A stretch of DNA of 64,000 nt from contig NZ_JNXC01000003.1 of the NCBI RefSeq assembly GCF_000716595.1, forward strand, positions 535,384 through 599,383. Reading direction: 5' to 3'. This DNA comes from Saccharothrix sp. NRRL B-16314 (GTDB taxonomy: Bacteria > Actinomycetota > Actinomycetes > Mycobacteriales > Pseudonocardiaceae). The notes below the pieces were generated by a model. It was not told the DNA's origin, ran no database searches, and saw only the letters and a program-made list of their open reading frames with translations. Numbering within the stretch: the stretch's first letter is position 1; every line of letters begins with the position of its first letter. Both the position numbers and the translations under genes were made by a program. Positions 1 through 7,749 of this stretch are shown piece by piece.

Positions 1-900
<900 letters not shown>

Positions 901-921
901 CGGCCCCTGACCTGCGTTGTT

Positions 922-952
922 CCCCTGCGGCAGTGGCGGACCGCCGCAGGGG
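922..952. terminator. Bidirectional terminator between pabB and lsr2
   Basis: A perfect 10-bp stem (CCCCTGCGGC / GCCGCAGGGG) with an 11-nt loop is followed by AAAA on the plus side and preceded by GTTGTT. It lies between the stops of two convergent genes. Confidence 0.7.
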
Positions 953-965
953 AAAACGACGCGAC

Positions 966-1307
966 TCAGGAGGCGTGGGCTTCCTGGAACTGCACGACCA
1001 GGCCCTGGGGAATGCGACCGCGGTCGGAGATCTGGTGGCCCTGCGCGCGCGCCCAGTCCCGAATCGCCTGCGCCTGCGCCTTGTCACCAGCCTTTACCGT
1101 GCTCTTGCCGGTGCCCTTGCGCTGCTTGCGGCCACCCGCGCGGCGCGCCTTGGCGACGAAGTCGGCCAGGGACTCGCGGAGCTTGTCCGCATTGTCCTTG
1201 GAGAGATCGATGGAGTACTCCACTCCGTCCAGCGCGAAGGTCACGGTCTCGGCGGCTTCGCTGCCGTCGAGGTCGTCGATGAGTTGGACGACGGTCTGCT
1301 GTGCCAC
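966..1307 (-). CDS. lsr2: Lsr2-family nucleoid-associated protein (xenogeneic silencer)
   Basis: This 113-aa protein matches Lsr2 in length and layout. The N-terminal beta-sheet/helix oligomerisation region begins VAQQTVVQLIDDLDG, a basic linker (KQRKGTGKSTVK) follows, and the C-terminal DNA-binding helix pair ends with the RGR element (DRGRIPQG) that inserts into the minor groove of AT-rich DNA. The GTG at 1307-1305 is chosen because a GGAGGA ribosome site precedes it by a short spacer; the frame runs open further upstream but lacks support. In actinobacteria Lsr2 coats and silences AT-rich, often horizontally acquired DNA, and many genomes carry several paralogues. Confidence 0.92.
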   Translation of the reverse strand: MAQQTVVQLIDDLDGSEAAETVTFALDGVEYSIDLSKDNADKLRESLADFVAKARRAGGRKQRKGTGKSTVKAGDKAQAQAIRDWARAQGHQISDRGRIPQGLVVQFQEAHAS

Positions 1308-1376
1308 TGTTCCTCCGTGTGTGCTCGCATAGCGCGTGCTGCCTTCGACTTGTTCTGCGCCACACGCTTCGACGAC

Positions 1377-1406
1377 ACCATAGTGCACGAGAGGAATATC
1401 GCCTAA
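1377..1406 (-). promoter_or_regulatory. Candidate lsr2 promoter
   Basis: On the minus strand TATGGT (1382-1377) fits an actinobacterial -10 box; TTAGGC (1406-1401), 18 nt upstream, is a weak -35. It would give a leader of about 60 nt before the lsr2 GTG. Confidence 0.35.
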
Positions 1407-1530
1407 CCTTTCGTGTGGAAAATGTGACGATGCCCCCGGACGGGTCATTTCACCGGCTTAACCGCGCCCGCTGAAATGCGAGGAGCCCGAAGCCTTGCCC
1501 GTGGTGCCGGTCACACCCGGTCGAGTGGCC

Positions 1531-1561
1531 TATCCTGGGAGTCGGGTACCCGCCCAGGGTA
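1531..1561 (+). promoter_or_regulatory. csoR promoter with candidate CsoR operator
   Basis: TATCCT at 1531-1536 fits a -10 box. Starting 10 nt after it is an inverted repeat, TACCC-GCCCA-GGGTA (1547-1561), the C/G-tract-flanked architecture expected of CsoR/RcnR-family operators. Its position over the transcript start suggests autorepression; this is inferred from sequence only. Confidence 0.45.
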
Positions 1562-1577
1562 GGGAAGGTCGGGAGCG

Positions 1578-1859
1578 ATGCACGGTTACACACCGGACAA
1601 GGACGCGTTCCTCAAGCGATTGCGACGCGTCGAAGGGCAGGTCCGCGGCCTCCAGCGGATGGTGGAGAACGACGAGTACTGCATCGACGTGCTGACCCAG
1701 ATCTCGGCCGCGACGAAGGCGTTGCAGGCGGTGTCCCTGGGTTTGCTGGACGAGCACCTGAAGCACTGCGTGGCGCAGGCGGCGGCCGAGGGTGGCGAGG
1801 TGGCGGAGGCGAAGATCGCCGAAGCGTCCGCCGCCATCGGTCGACTGGTCCGGTCCTGA
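1578..1859 (+). CDS. csoR: CsoR-type metal-sensitive (Cu(I)) repressor, DUF156 family
   Basis: A 93-aa all-helical regulator of the CsoR/RcnR/FrmR family. The N-terminal segment KRLRRVEGQVRGLQRMV is the family signature involved in DNA contact. Cys35, His60 and Cys64 reproduce the C-H-C triad that binds Cu(I) in CsoR, which argues against the FrmR (formaldehyde) or RcnR (Ni/Co) branches. No copper ATPase or chaperone gene lies beside it, so its targets are either itself (see the operator upstream) or elsewhere. The ATG at 1578 is preceded by AGGGAAGG. A persulfide-sensing CstR role cannot be fully excluded. Confidence 0.85.
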   Translation: MHGYTPDKDAFLKRLRRVEGQVRGLQRMVENDEYCIDVLTQISAATKALQAVSLGLLDEHLKHCVAQAAAEGGEVAEAKIAEASAAIGRLVRS

Positions 1860-1866
1860 CGCCCGG

Positions 1867-1900
1867 GACCCCCGGCCGTCGTTCCCCGGAGTCGGGGGTC
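1867..1900 (+). terminator. Hairpin terminator after csoR
   Basis: GACCCCCG (1867-1874) pairs with CGGGGGTC (1893-1900) just after the csoR stop. There is no T-tract, as is common in high-GC actinobacteria. Confidence 0.5.
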
Positions 1901-1943
1901 GTGCGGCGGCCGGGCAACCTGATCGAGTAGAGTGCTCCCGCCG

Positions 1944-2017
1944 GCCCCCGTAGCCCAATCGGCAGAGGCAGCGGACTCAAAATCCGTCCAGTGTGCGTTC
2001 GAGTCGCACCGGGGGCA
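1944..2017 (+). tRNA. tRNA with CAA (Leu) anticodon and short variable loop
   Basis: A 74-nt cloverleaf can be drawn: acceptor GCCCCCG/CGGGGGC with discriminator A, anticodon stem GCGGA/TCCGT with loop CTCAAAA (anticodon CAA, reading UUG), and T-stem GTGCG/CGCAC with TTCGAGT loop. CCA is not encoded. The D-arm looks leucine-type (three GC pairs, a non-pairing C13/A22, loop AATCGGCAG). The variable region is only 5 nt, whereas normal tRNA-Leu has a long variable arm. Leucine is the straightforward call; the short variable arm is flagged separately. Confidence 0.85.
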
Positions 2018-2040
2018 CATTCGCACTTCACCTGCTCTGG

Positions 2041-2069
2041 CCCCTGACCTGTGATCTTCGGGTCAGGGG
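2041..2069 (+). terminator. Hairpin terminator after tRNA
   Basis: CCCCTGACC (2041-2049) pairs perfectly with GGTCAGGGG (2061-2069), 24 nt after the tRNA end. The 11-nt loop and following GATCTTGTT are consistent with a terminator. Confidence 0.55.
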
Positions 2070-2179
2070 TCGATCTTGTTCCCGCCCTGGTCGGTTCGTC
2101 GGGGTCGGACCGGGTGCGGGTTGTCGCCGGTGGGCCGACTCGCGTGCCGTAGCCCTTCGGATACGTCACTGGGGGCGGC

Positions 2180-2581
2180 ATGGCGGACATGGCGGGGATG
2201 CTTGTCCGGGCGAGGCGCGCTGCGGGTCTCAGTCAAGAGGAACTCGCACGTCGAGCAGGTACTTCGCGGTCGACGCTGCGTGGTCGCGTGGTCCTCACGT
2301 TGAGTGAGCTTCCCCGGCTTCCGGTGGACCGGGCTTTTTCCGTCGTGACCCTGCCGATCCACTTGAACTGGTCCGATCCTGGGCGGCGGTTCAACCTGGC
2401 CAACCGGTCTGAACGGGCGCGCGTCTAGGAGATCGTGCTTCGCGAGGGTGGGCAGGAGGACGTGATCATGTACGTGGACGGTGCTCTGCTCTTCGACTTG
2501 TGGGATGAACTCGTCCTTCCTCGTGACGTCCGAGCCGCTTGGTCGTCGGTTGTCGGTCGTGCCGGGGCAGAGGCCGCGTGA
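2180..2581 (+). pseudogene. Decayed XRE-type regulator (antitoxin-like partner)
   Basis: The first ~33 codons encode the start of an XRE helix-turn-helix (LVRARRAAGLSQEELARRAG). The rest of the HTH is missing: the frame jumps directly into a C-terminal region beginning RGRVVLTLSELPRLP. This region is interrupted by TAG at 2426-2428 but continues in the same frame (EIVLREGGQEDVIMYVDGA) to a TGA at 2579-2581. Intact actinobacterial relatives, as I remember the family, have a full HTH and a tyrosine at the TAG. An internal deletion plus a nonsense mutation therefore explain the remnant. Its end overlaps the next remnant by one base, the arrangement of an intact two-gene operon. Confidence 0.6.
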
Positions 2582-2741
2582 TGCCCGACGAGTCGTCTCA
2601 AGAGGGCTTGACCGACTTCCAGTTCGCTTGACCGACCGGCCGACCCAGGACTTGGGCTTCTTCGCCGGTCCCGATAGCGGGGATGTCGTTGCCGCTCGTG
2701 ACGGCTTCGAAACGGCTGCGGTCAACGGCTCTGCTGGTTGA
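2581..2741 (+). pseudogene. Decayed nucleotidyltransferase (AbiEii-like) partner
   Basis: ATG at 2581 overlaps the upstream TGA. It encodes MPDESSQEGLTDFQFA and then stops at 2629-2631. In another frame from about 2625 the sequence continues RLTDRPTQDLGFFAGPD and ends at 2741. RPTxDLxFF resembles the metal-binding strand of AbiEii-type nucleotidyltransferases. The middle of the gene is gone and the frames no longer match, so no product is expected. Identification rests on these short motifs and on the pairing with the XRE remnant. Confidence 0.5.
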
Positions 2742-3080
2742 TCACCCTTCGTGGACCGGGCTGTTCGCCATCGGTGCTGTCGATCGTCCAGCTTGACGGT
2801 GGACTCAGAAGGTGTGCGAGCAGTCCGGCTGCGAGCAGGTCACGGGGTTTGGTGAAACTCAAGACTGCTGTGGGCGGTCTGGTGGTGATGAAGATCCGCC
2901 CGTGCACGTTGGATGCCGCAGCCGGAACCGCCGAGTCGTCATGACGACGGGAATGTGGCGCGGTGGGCTGGGCGGACTCCGGTGCCACCGGGTCGGTGGC
3001 AAGGGCTGAATCCCGGTTTCGGCAACAAAGATTGTCAGTGTCTCCACCGCGAGCCGAGCATGGGCGCTCTGATCCACTCA
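2742..3080. other. Gene-free stretch, nothing recognised
   Basis: Short frames exist on both strands, but none has a ribosome site, recognisable motif or convincing codon pattern. The stretch follows two gene remnants and may itself be decayed DNA. Confidence 0.5.
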
Positions 3081-3100
3081 CGCGAAGGAGACCTCCGGAC

Positions 3101-4294
3101 ATGAGCGTCCACACCGCCGAGCGGAAGGCGGACTCGCGCGGGCTGCCGCTCGGCGTCTACCTGCTCGCGTTCAGCCTGTTCGCGATGGGCAGCGCGGAGT
3201 TCCTGGTCGCCGGGGTGCTGCCGCAGGTCGCCGACGACCTGCGGATCTCGTTGTCCTCGGCCGGCGCGTTGATCTCGGCGTTCGCCATCGGCGTGGTCAT
3301 CGGCGGCCCGCCGCTGGCCGTCATCACGCTCCACTGGCCTCGGCGGACCACGCTGGTGGTCACGCAGGTCCTGTTCGCCGCCTCACTGGCGCTCGGCCTG
3401 CTGGTCGACAACTACGCCCTGCTGCTGGCCACCCGTTTCGTCGGTGGCCTTGCCTACGCGGGTTTCTGGGCGGTCGCGGCGGTCACCGCGATCAGCCTCG
3501 TCACCGCCGACCGCACCGCGCGTGCCTCCGGCGTGGTCGTCAGCGGGCTCAGTCTCGCGATGATCGCCGGCGGTCCGGCGGGCGCGCTGCTCAGCCACTT
3601 CACCGGCTGGGAGGGCGGGTTCTGGGCCGTCGTCGCCCTCACCGCCATCGGCGCGGTGTTGACGGCCGTCGCCGTTCCCGCCACCCGGGCCGAGCGGGAA
3701 CCCAGTGTGCGGCGGGAATTGCGCACCATGCGGCAACCGCAGCTGTGGGTCGTTTACGCCGCGACCTTGTTGAGCACGGCCGCCTACATGATCTCGTACA
3801 ACTACTTGGCGGCGTTCCTGGTCGACATCACCGCCGTCCCGGCGGTGTGGGTGCCGGCGATCCTGACGTTGTTCGGCATCGGCGCGTTCTTCGGCCTGTC
3901 GGTCGGCGGCAGGATCGCCGACCGGCGTCCCCATCACGCGCTCCTGGCCGGTGGCGTGGGAATCGCGACGACTTCCGCGCTGCTCGCGCTCCTGGCCGAG
4001 CACTCGGCGGCCGTCATCGTCCTCGTCGTGCTGATGGGCGTCGCGGGATTCGTGCTGAACCCGGCCATCTACGGGAGGGTGTTCACGGTCGCGGCTCAGG
4101 CGCCGACGTTGGCCGGTGCGACCGCCGTGTCGATGTTCCAGCTCGGCATCAGCGTGGTCCCGGTGCTCGCCGGAGTCGCGCTCAACGCCGGCGCGGGCCT
4201 CGTCTCCATCCCGTGGATCGGCGCGGCGCTGGCGGTGGCCGCGGTCCTGGCAGTTCTCTTGGAACGGACGATGTCCCGCCGCACGGGCGCGTAA
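3101..4294 (+). CDS. MFS drug-efflux-type transporter (DHA1, Cmx/CmlR/AraJ-like)
   Basis: A 397-aa membrane protein with about 12 hydrophobic helices. The first helix region MGSAEFLVAGVLPQVADDL is typical of the DHA1 branch that includes chloramphenicol exporters (CmlR, Cmx) and AraJ. The loop 2-3 motif is weak (HWPRRT), and a second conserved loop (GRIADRRPHH) follows helix 8. The ATG at 3101 is chosen because GAAGGAG lies 10 nt upstream; the open frame further upstream has no such site. It probably exports a hydrophobic small molecule by proton antiport. Substrate is unknown. It is convergent with the TetR gene. Confidence 0.8.
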   Translation: MSVHTAERKADSRGLPLGVYLLAFSLFAMGSAEFLVAGVLPQVADDLRISLSSAGALISAFAIGVVIGGPPLAVITLHWPRRTTLVVTQVLFAASLALGLLVDNYALLLATRFVGGLAYAGFWAVAAVTAISLVTADRTARASGVVVSGLSLAMIAGGPAGALLSHFTGWEGGFWAVVALTAIGAVLTAVAVPATRAEREPSVRRELRTMRQPQLWVVYAATLLSTAAYMISYNYLAAFLVDITAVPAVWVPAILTLFGIGAFFGLSVGGRIADRRPHHALLAGGVGIATTSALLALLAEHSAAVIVLVVLMGVAGFVLNPAIYGRVFTVAAQAPTLAGATAVSMFQLGISVVPVLAGVALNAGAGLVSIPWIGAALAVAAVLAVLLERTMSRRTGA

Positions 4295-4363
4295 GTCGGT
4301 CGATCCTCGCGCGTGGGCCGTCGAGCTGGGAGGCGCACGGTCCACTGTGGACGGCGCTGGAGG

Positions 4364-4981
4364 CTAGTCCTGGCCGGGCTGATCCGGGTGTGGCCATGCG
4401 TTCATCGCCGTGCGGACCGCGGCTTCGAGGTCGTCGCGGGTCGCACCGTCACGTGCGGACAGCGAGAGCCCCTGCCAGACCAGGACGACGTAGGTCGCCA
4501 GGTGGCCGGCGTCGACGTGGCGGGGGAGCCTGCCTTCGTCGACGTCGGCCTGGATCTTCCGCTCGACCAAGGCGGCGACGTGGGCTCGGCGGGCTCGTAG
4601 CCCTTCCGCCACCTCGGCCGCGGCGGGGCTGTGGTTGATCGCGCCGTTGATGATCAGGCACCCGGCGGGGCGGTCGGGCAGCGTCTGCTGGCGGGCCGCC
4701 CCGGACAGGAGTGCCGTCACCGCACGTCGAGCGTCGGCCCCACCACCGAGGGACTCTTCGATGTACCCGCCGTAGCGCTGCGCGTACGCCTCGACCGCCT
4801 CCTCGAAGAGCGCCTGCTTGCTGGTGAACGCGTTGTACAGGCTGGGCGCGACGATGCCCATCGCCTCGGCGAGGTCACGGGTCCCCACCGCGTCGTAGCC
4901 GCGCTCCCAGAACAGCACCATGGCGCGCTCCAGCGCCTCGTCCCGGTCGAAGCTGCGCGGCCGTCCTCGTCCTGGGGTCAC
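4364..4981 (-). CDS. TetR/AcrR-family regulator
   Basis: A 205-aa TetR-type protein. The N-terminal helix-turn-helix (about residues 12-58) contains AMVLFWERGYDAVGTRDLAEAMG, followed by SLYNAFTSKQALF, which are diagnostic. The C-terminal ligand domain includes DRPAGCLIINGA, common in regulators of SDR and efflux genes. The start is GTG at 4981. It is divergent from the SDR/MFS pair at 5057-7209, with a 13-bp inverted repeat in the 75-bp gap. Local repression of that pair, relieved by a small ligand, is the likely role. Confidence 0.85.
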   Translation of the reverse strand: MTPGRGRPRSFDRDEALERAMVLFWERGYDAVGTRDLAEAMGIVAPSLYNAFTSKQALFEEAVEAYAQRYGGYIEESLGGGADARRAVTALLSGAARQQTLPDRPAGCLIINGAINHSPAAAEVAEGLRARRAHVAALVERKIQADVDEGRLPRHVDAGHLATYVVLVWQGLSLSARDGATRDDLEAAVRTAMNAWPHPDQPGQD

Positions 4982-4991
4982 CCCCCAATTG

Positions 4992-5042
4992 TATAGCGCT
5001 CGATCAGGAATCGTGTACGGTACTTGTGTATCGACCGCTATA
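4992..5042. promoter_or_regulatory. Candidate TetR operator in divergent promoter
   Basis: TATAGCGCTCGAT (4992-5004) and ATCGACCGCTATA (5030-5042) form an inverted repeat matching at 12 of 13 positions, centred between the divergent tetR and SDR genes. It is AT-rich compared with its surroundings. Confidence 0.5.
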
Positions 5043-5056
5043 AAAAGGTGGAGAGC

Positions 5057-5809
5057 ATGCGACTCGACAACAGGACCGCGCTGGTGACCGGCGGGGGACG
5101 CGGCATCGGACGTGCCGTCTCACAGCGCCTCGCGGCCGAAGGGGCCCGGGTCCTGATCCACTACGGCCGCGACGCCGACGCGGCCGAAGCGACCGCGGCG
5201 GCCGTGCGCGAAGCAGGTGGCCAGGCCGAAACCCTGGGCGTCCCGCTGGGGGAAGCGGACCCCGAGCAGGAAGCGGCCGAGCTCTGGCGCCAGGTCGACG
5301 CCCTGGTGGACGGCGTCGACGTGCTGGTCAACAACGCCGGCATCGCGGACGTCCGGGGCACGATCGACGCGATCGACCCGGCCGGGCTGAACCGCCTCTG
5401 GGCGGTCAACACCGTCGCACCGTTCTTCATCACCAAGCACGCCCTGGGCCGGGTGCGTGACGGCGGTCGGATCGTCAACGTGTCCGCGCACCTGACCCGC
5501 GGCGCCACGCAACCGGACCTGATCGCGTACACGATGACGAAGGCGGCCATCGACGCCTTCACCGCCGCCCTCGCCAAGCAGCTCGGCGCACGGGGCATCA
5601 CGGTCAACGCCGTCGCGCCCGGCGTGGTCGACACCGACATGAACGCCGCCTGGCTCGGCTACGCCCGCGACATGGTGGCGGGGCTCTCGCCCCTGGGCCG
5701 CGTCGCCGACGCCACCGATGTCGCCGACGTCGTGGCGTTCCTCGCGTCCGACGACAGCCGGTGGGTCACCGGTCAGCACGTCGACGCTTCCGGCGGTGCC
5801 CTGCTGTGA
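5057..5809 (+). CDS. SDR-family NAD(P)-dependent oxidoreductase
   Basis: A 250-aa classical short-chain dehydrogenase/reductase. TGGGRGIG at residues 11-18 binds the cofactor, NNAG is at 92-95, and Ser143, Tyr158 and Lys162 form the catalytic set. The C-terminal half has PGVVDTDM and the usual VTGQHVDASGG ending. ATG at 5057 follows GGTGGAG. The next gene, an MFS exporter, starts inside its stop codon (GTGA overlap), so the two are translated together and probably deal with the same compound. The substrate cannot be deduced. Confidence 0.88.
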   Translation: MRLDNRTALVTGGGRGIGRAVSQRLAAEGARVLIHYGRDADAAEATAAAVREAGGQAETLGVPLGEADPEQEAAELWRQVDALVDGVDVLVNNAGIADVRGTIDAIDPAGLNRLWAVNTVAPFFITKHALGRVRDGGRIVNVSAHLTRGATQPDLIAYTMTKAAIDAFTAALAKQLGARGITVNAVAPGVVDTDMNAAWLGYARDMVAGLSPLGRVADATDVADVVAFLASDDSRWVTGQHVDASGGALL

Positions 5810-7209
5810 CCAGCCTCGTGGCCCCGGCCGCCCGACGAAGCCCATGGCTCGGCTTCCTCGTGCTCGGCGGCATCGAGTTCCTCACGGTCATGGACGCCGC
5901 CGTGGTCAACATCGCCCTCCCGGTGATCAAGGAGGACCTCCGCTTCTCCCCGTCCACGATCGCGTGGGTCGTGAACTGCTACCTGATCCCGTTCGCGGGC
6001 GTGCTCCTGCTGGCAGGACGACTCGGTGACGTCCTCGGGCACCGGCGCCTGTTCCTGAGCGGGACGGCGTTGTTCACGCTGGCATCGGCGGGCTGCGGCT
6101 TCGCCGCCGCGCCGTGGCAACTGCTGCTCGGCCGCACGGTCCAAGGGCTCGGGGCGGCGCTCGTCGTCCCCGCGGCGCTGGCCCTCATCACCGGGCTGTT
6201 CGCGGAAGGGCCGGGGCGCAACCGGGCGTTGGCGATCTTCGGCGGCATGGGTGGACTCGCCGCGCCGGTCGGGCTGGTCGTCGGCGGGCTGCTGGCGGGC
6301 GTCGACTGGACGATGATCTTCTGGGTCAACGTGCCGCTCGGCGTCGTCGTGCTCCTGGTCGCCCGCGCGGTGCTGCCGGCACCCGCCAACACCCCGGCGC
6401 GACTCGACGTGGCAGGTGCTGTTGCCGCGACGGGCGCCCTCAGCCTCCTGGCGTTCGCTGCCGCGTCCCTCGAAAGCCCCTCGCCGCTGACCGTGACGCT
6501 GGCGGGCGCCGGTGCGGTGCTGTTCGGGGCGGTGTTCGTGCTGCGGCAGCGCAAGGCGGAGCACCCGCTCATCCCGGGATCGGTGCTACGGCTGCGTTCC
6601 GTCACGGTCGGGAGCGGGATCTTCGTGCTGGTCGGCACGATCTTGTTCGCCACCTTCTACATCGTGACGCTGTACCTCCAGGACGTGCGCGGCCTGGCAC
6701 CGCTTGAGGCGACGCTGGTCTACCTGCCGCTCCCGCTGGCCGTCTTCGTCGGCACGCAGCTCGCACCGCGGCTGGTCGCCAGGCTGACAGCACGCAACGC
6801 TCTCGCGCTCGGCCTCGGGGTACAAGGCGCTGCACTGGTTGGGTGGGCGATGACCAGCACGGAAACGGGCAGCCTGCTGACAGGTCTGATCGCACCCGCG
6901 ACACCGTGGGGCTTCGGGCTGGGACTGTCGATCGTCAGCTCGTTCGTGGTCTGCACGAGCGGTGTCGCCGGACCCGCCGCGGGTGCCGCGTCCGGTGTCG
7001 CCACCAGCGCTTACCAGGGCGGAGGAGCAGTGGGCCTCGCCGCCGTCGCAGCCCTGGCCGCGACCGGCACGAGTCGGGTCGCGGCCGGCGCGGCGGTCGA
7101 CGGCCCGGCGCTGCTCGCCGGCTACCACCTCGCCATGTGGACCCTTGCGGCCGTGGCAGCAGTCGGAGTGGTCCTCACCAGGGCACTGCCGGCAGCGTCG
7201 GCACGCTGA
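5806..7209 (+). CDS. MFS transporter, DHA2 (14-TM) drug-efflux type
   Basis: A 467-aa protein with about 14 predicted membrane helices. VMDAAVVNIALPVIKEDL in helix 1 is the DHA2 signature seen in QacA/EmrB-type exporters, and the loop GRLGDVLGHRRLF is motif A. The GTG at 5806 overlaps the SDR stop by four bases; the upstream in-frame codons lie inside the SDR gene. It likely exports a drug or metabolite handled by the upstream SDR, under the divergent TetR regulator. Confidence 0.85.
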   Translation: MTSLVAPAARRSPWLGFLVLGGIEFLTVMDAAVVNIALPVIKEDLRFSPSTIAWVVNCYLIPFAGVLLLAGRLGDVLGHRRLFLSGTALFTLASAGCGFAAAPWQLLLGRTVQGLGAALVVPAALALITGLFAEGPGRNRALAIFGGMGGLAAPVGLVVGGLLAGVDWTMIFWVNVPLGVVVLLVARAVLPAPANTPARLDVAGAVAATGALSLLAFAAASLESPSPLTVTLAGAGAVLFGAVFVLRQRKAEHPLIPGSVLRLRSVTVGSGIFVLVGTILFATFYIVTLYLQDVRGLAPLEATLVYLPLPLAVFVGTQLAPRLVARLTARNALALGLGVQGAALVGWAMTSTETGSLLTGLIAPATPWGFGLGLSIVSSFVVCTSGVAGPAAGAASGVATSAYQGGGAVGLAAVAALAATGTSRVAAGAAVDGPALLAGYHLAMWTLAAVAAVGVVLTRALPAASAR

Positions 7210-7359
7210 TGTTCGCGCGGTAATAGAGGCGCTTTCGCACGACGTGATCGACACCCGGCGAGGGCGAAACCTCGGCGGTGTACGAAGATCGGGCGGCACC
7301 GGCGGGTCGGCTCGCGAAATTCCACGCGCCGGCAAATCTCACAACGGATGGAGTGGCGC

Positions 7360-7647
7360 ATGGTGATCGTGGCGGGGCACATCGTGGTCGACCCGCAGGA
7401 GCGCGAGGCCTACCTCGCGGACTGCGTGAACGTGGTGGAGCAGGCGCGCCGCGCACCCGGCTGCCTCGACTACGCCATCACCGCGGACCTGGTGGACGCC
7501 GGCCGGATCGTCATCTTCGAGCGCTGGGAGTCGCAGGCGGACGTGGAGGCGTTCCGCGGCAGCGGGCCCGGCGACGAGCAGGGCGCGGCGATCATCGAAG
7601 CCTCGGTCGCCGAGTACGACATCTCGGCCGTGCGCACCCTGTTCTGA
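7360..7647 (+). CDS. Antibiotic biosynthesis monooxygenase (ABM/YgiN-like) small protein
   Basis: A 95-aa protein of the dimeric alpha-beta barrel (ABM) fold: VIVAGHIVVDPQEREAYL at the start, then ARRAPGCLDYAI, FERWESQADVEAFR and a final ISAVRTLF strand. Members oxidise quinols or polyketide aromatics without a cofactor, or act in haem breakdown. ATG at 7360 is chosen over ATG at 7348 because a GGAG lies 6 nt upstream; the longer form adds four residues. It stands alone, about 150 bp after the MFS gene, and ends before a strong hairpin. Confidence 0.75.
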   Translation: MVIVAGHIVVDPQEREAYLADCVNVVEQARRAPGCLDYAITADLVDAGRIVIFERWESQADVEAFRGSGPGDEQGAAIIEASVAEYDISAVRTLF

Positions 7648-7673
7648 ACCCCTCCAACGCCTGGAACCCTCGC

Positions 7674-7691
7674 CCCCGCACTAATGCGGGG
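7674..7691 (+). terminator. Hairpin terminator after the ABM gene
   Basis: CCCCGCA (7674-7680), loop CTAA, TGCGGGG (7685-7691): a perfect 7-bp stem with a tetraloop, 27 nt after the stop. Confidence 0.65.
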
Positions 7692-7749
7692 ATGCTGGGG
7701 CGAGGACCTGCGAAGATCCGTTGATCAGCCTGGGCGAAGGCGGATCCTC

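Noticed and set aside
2722..3114. Minus-strand 130-aa ORF before the MFS gene
   Set aside because: No motif, signal or ribosome site; it covers decayed sequence and the MFS promoter region.
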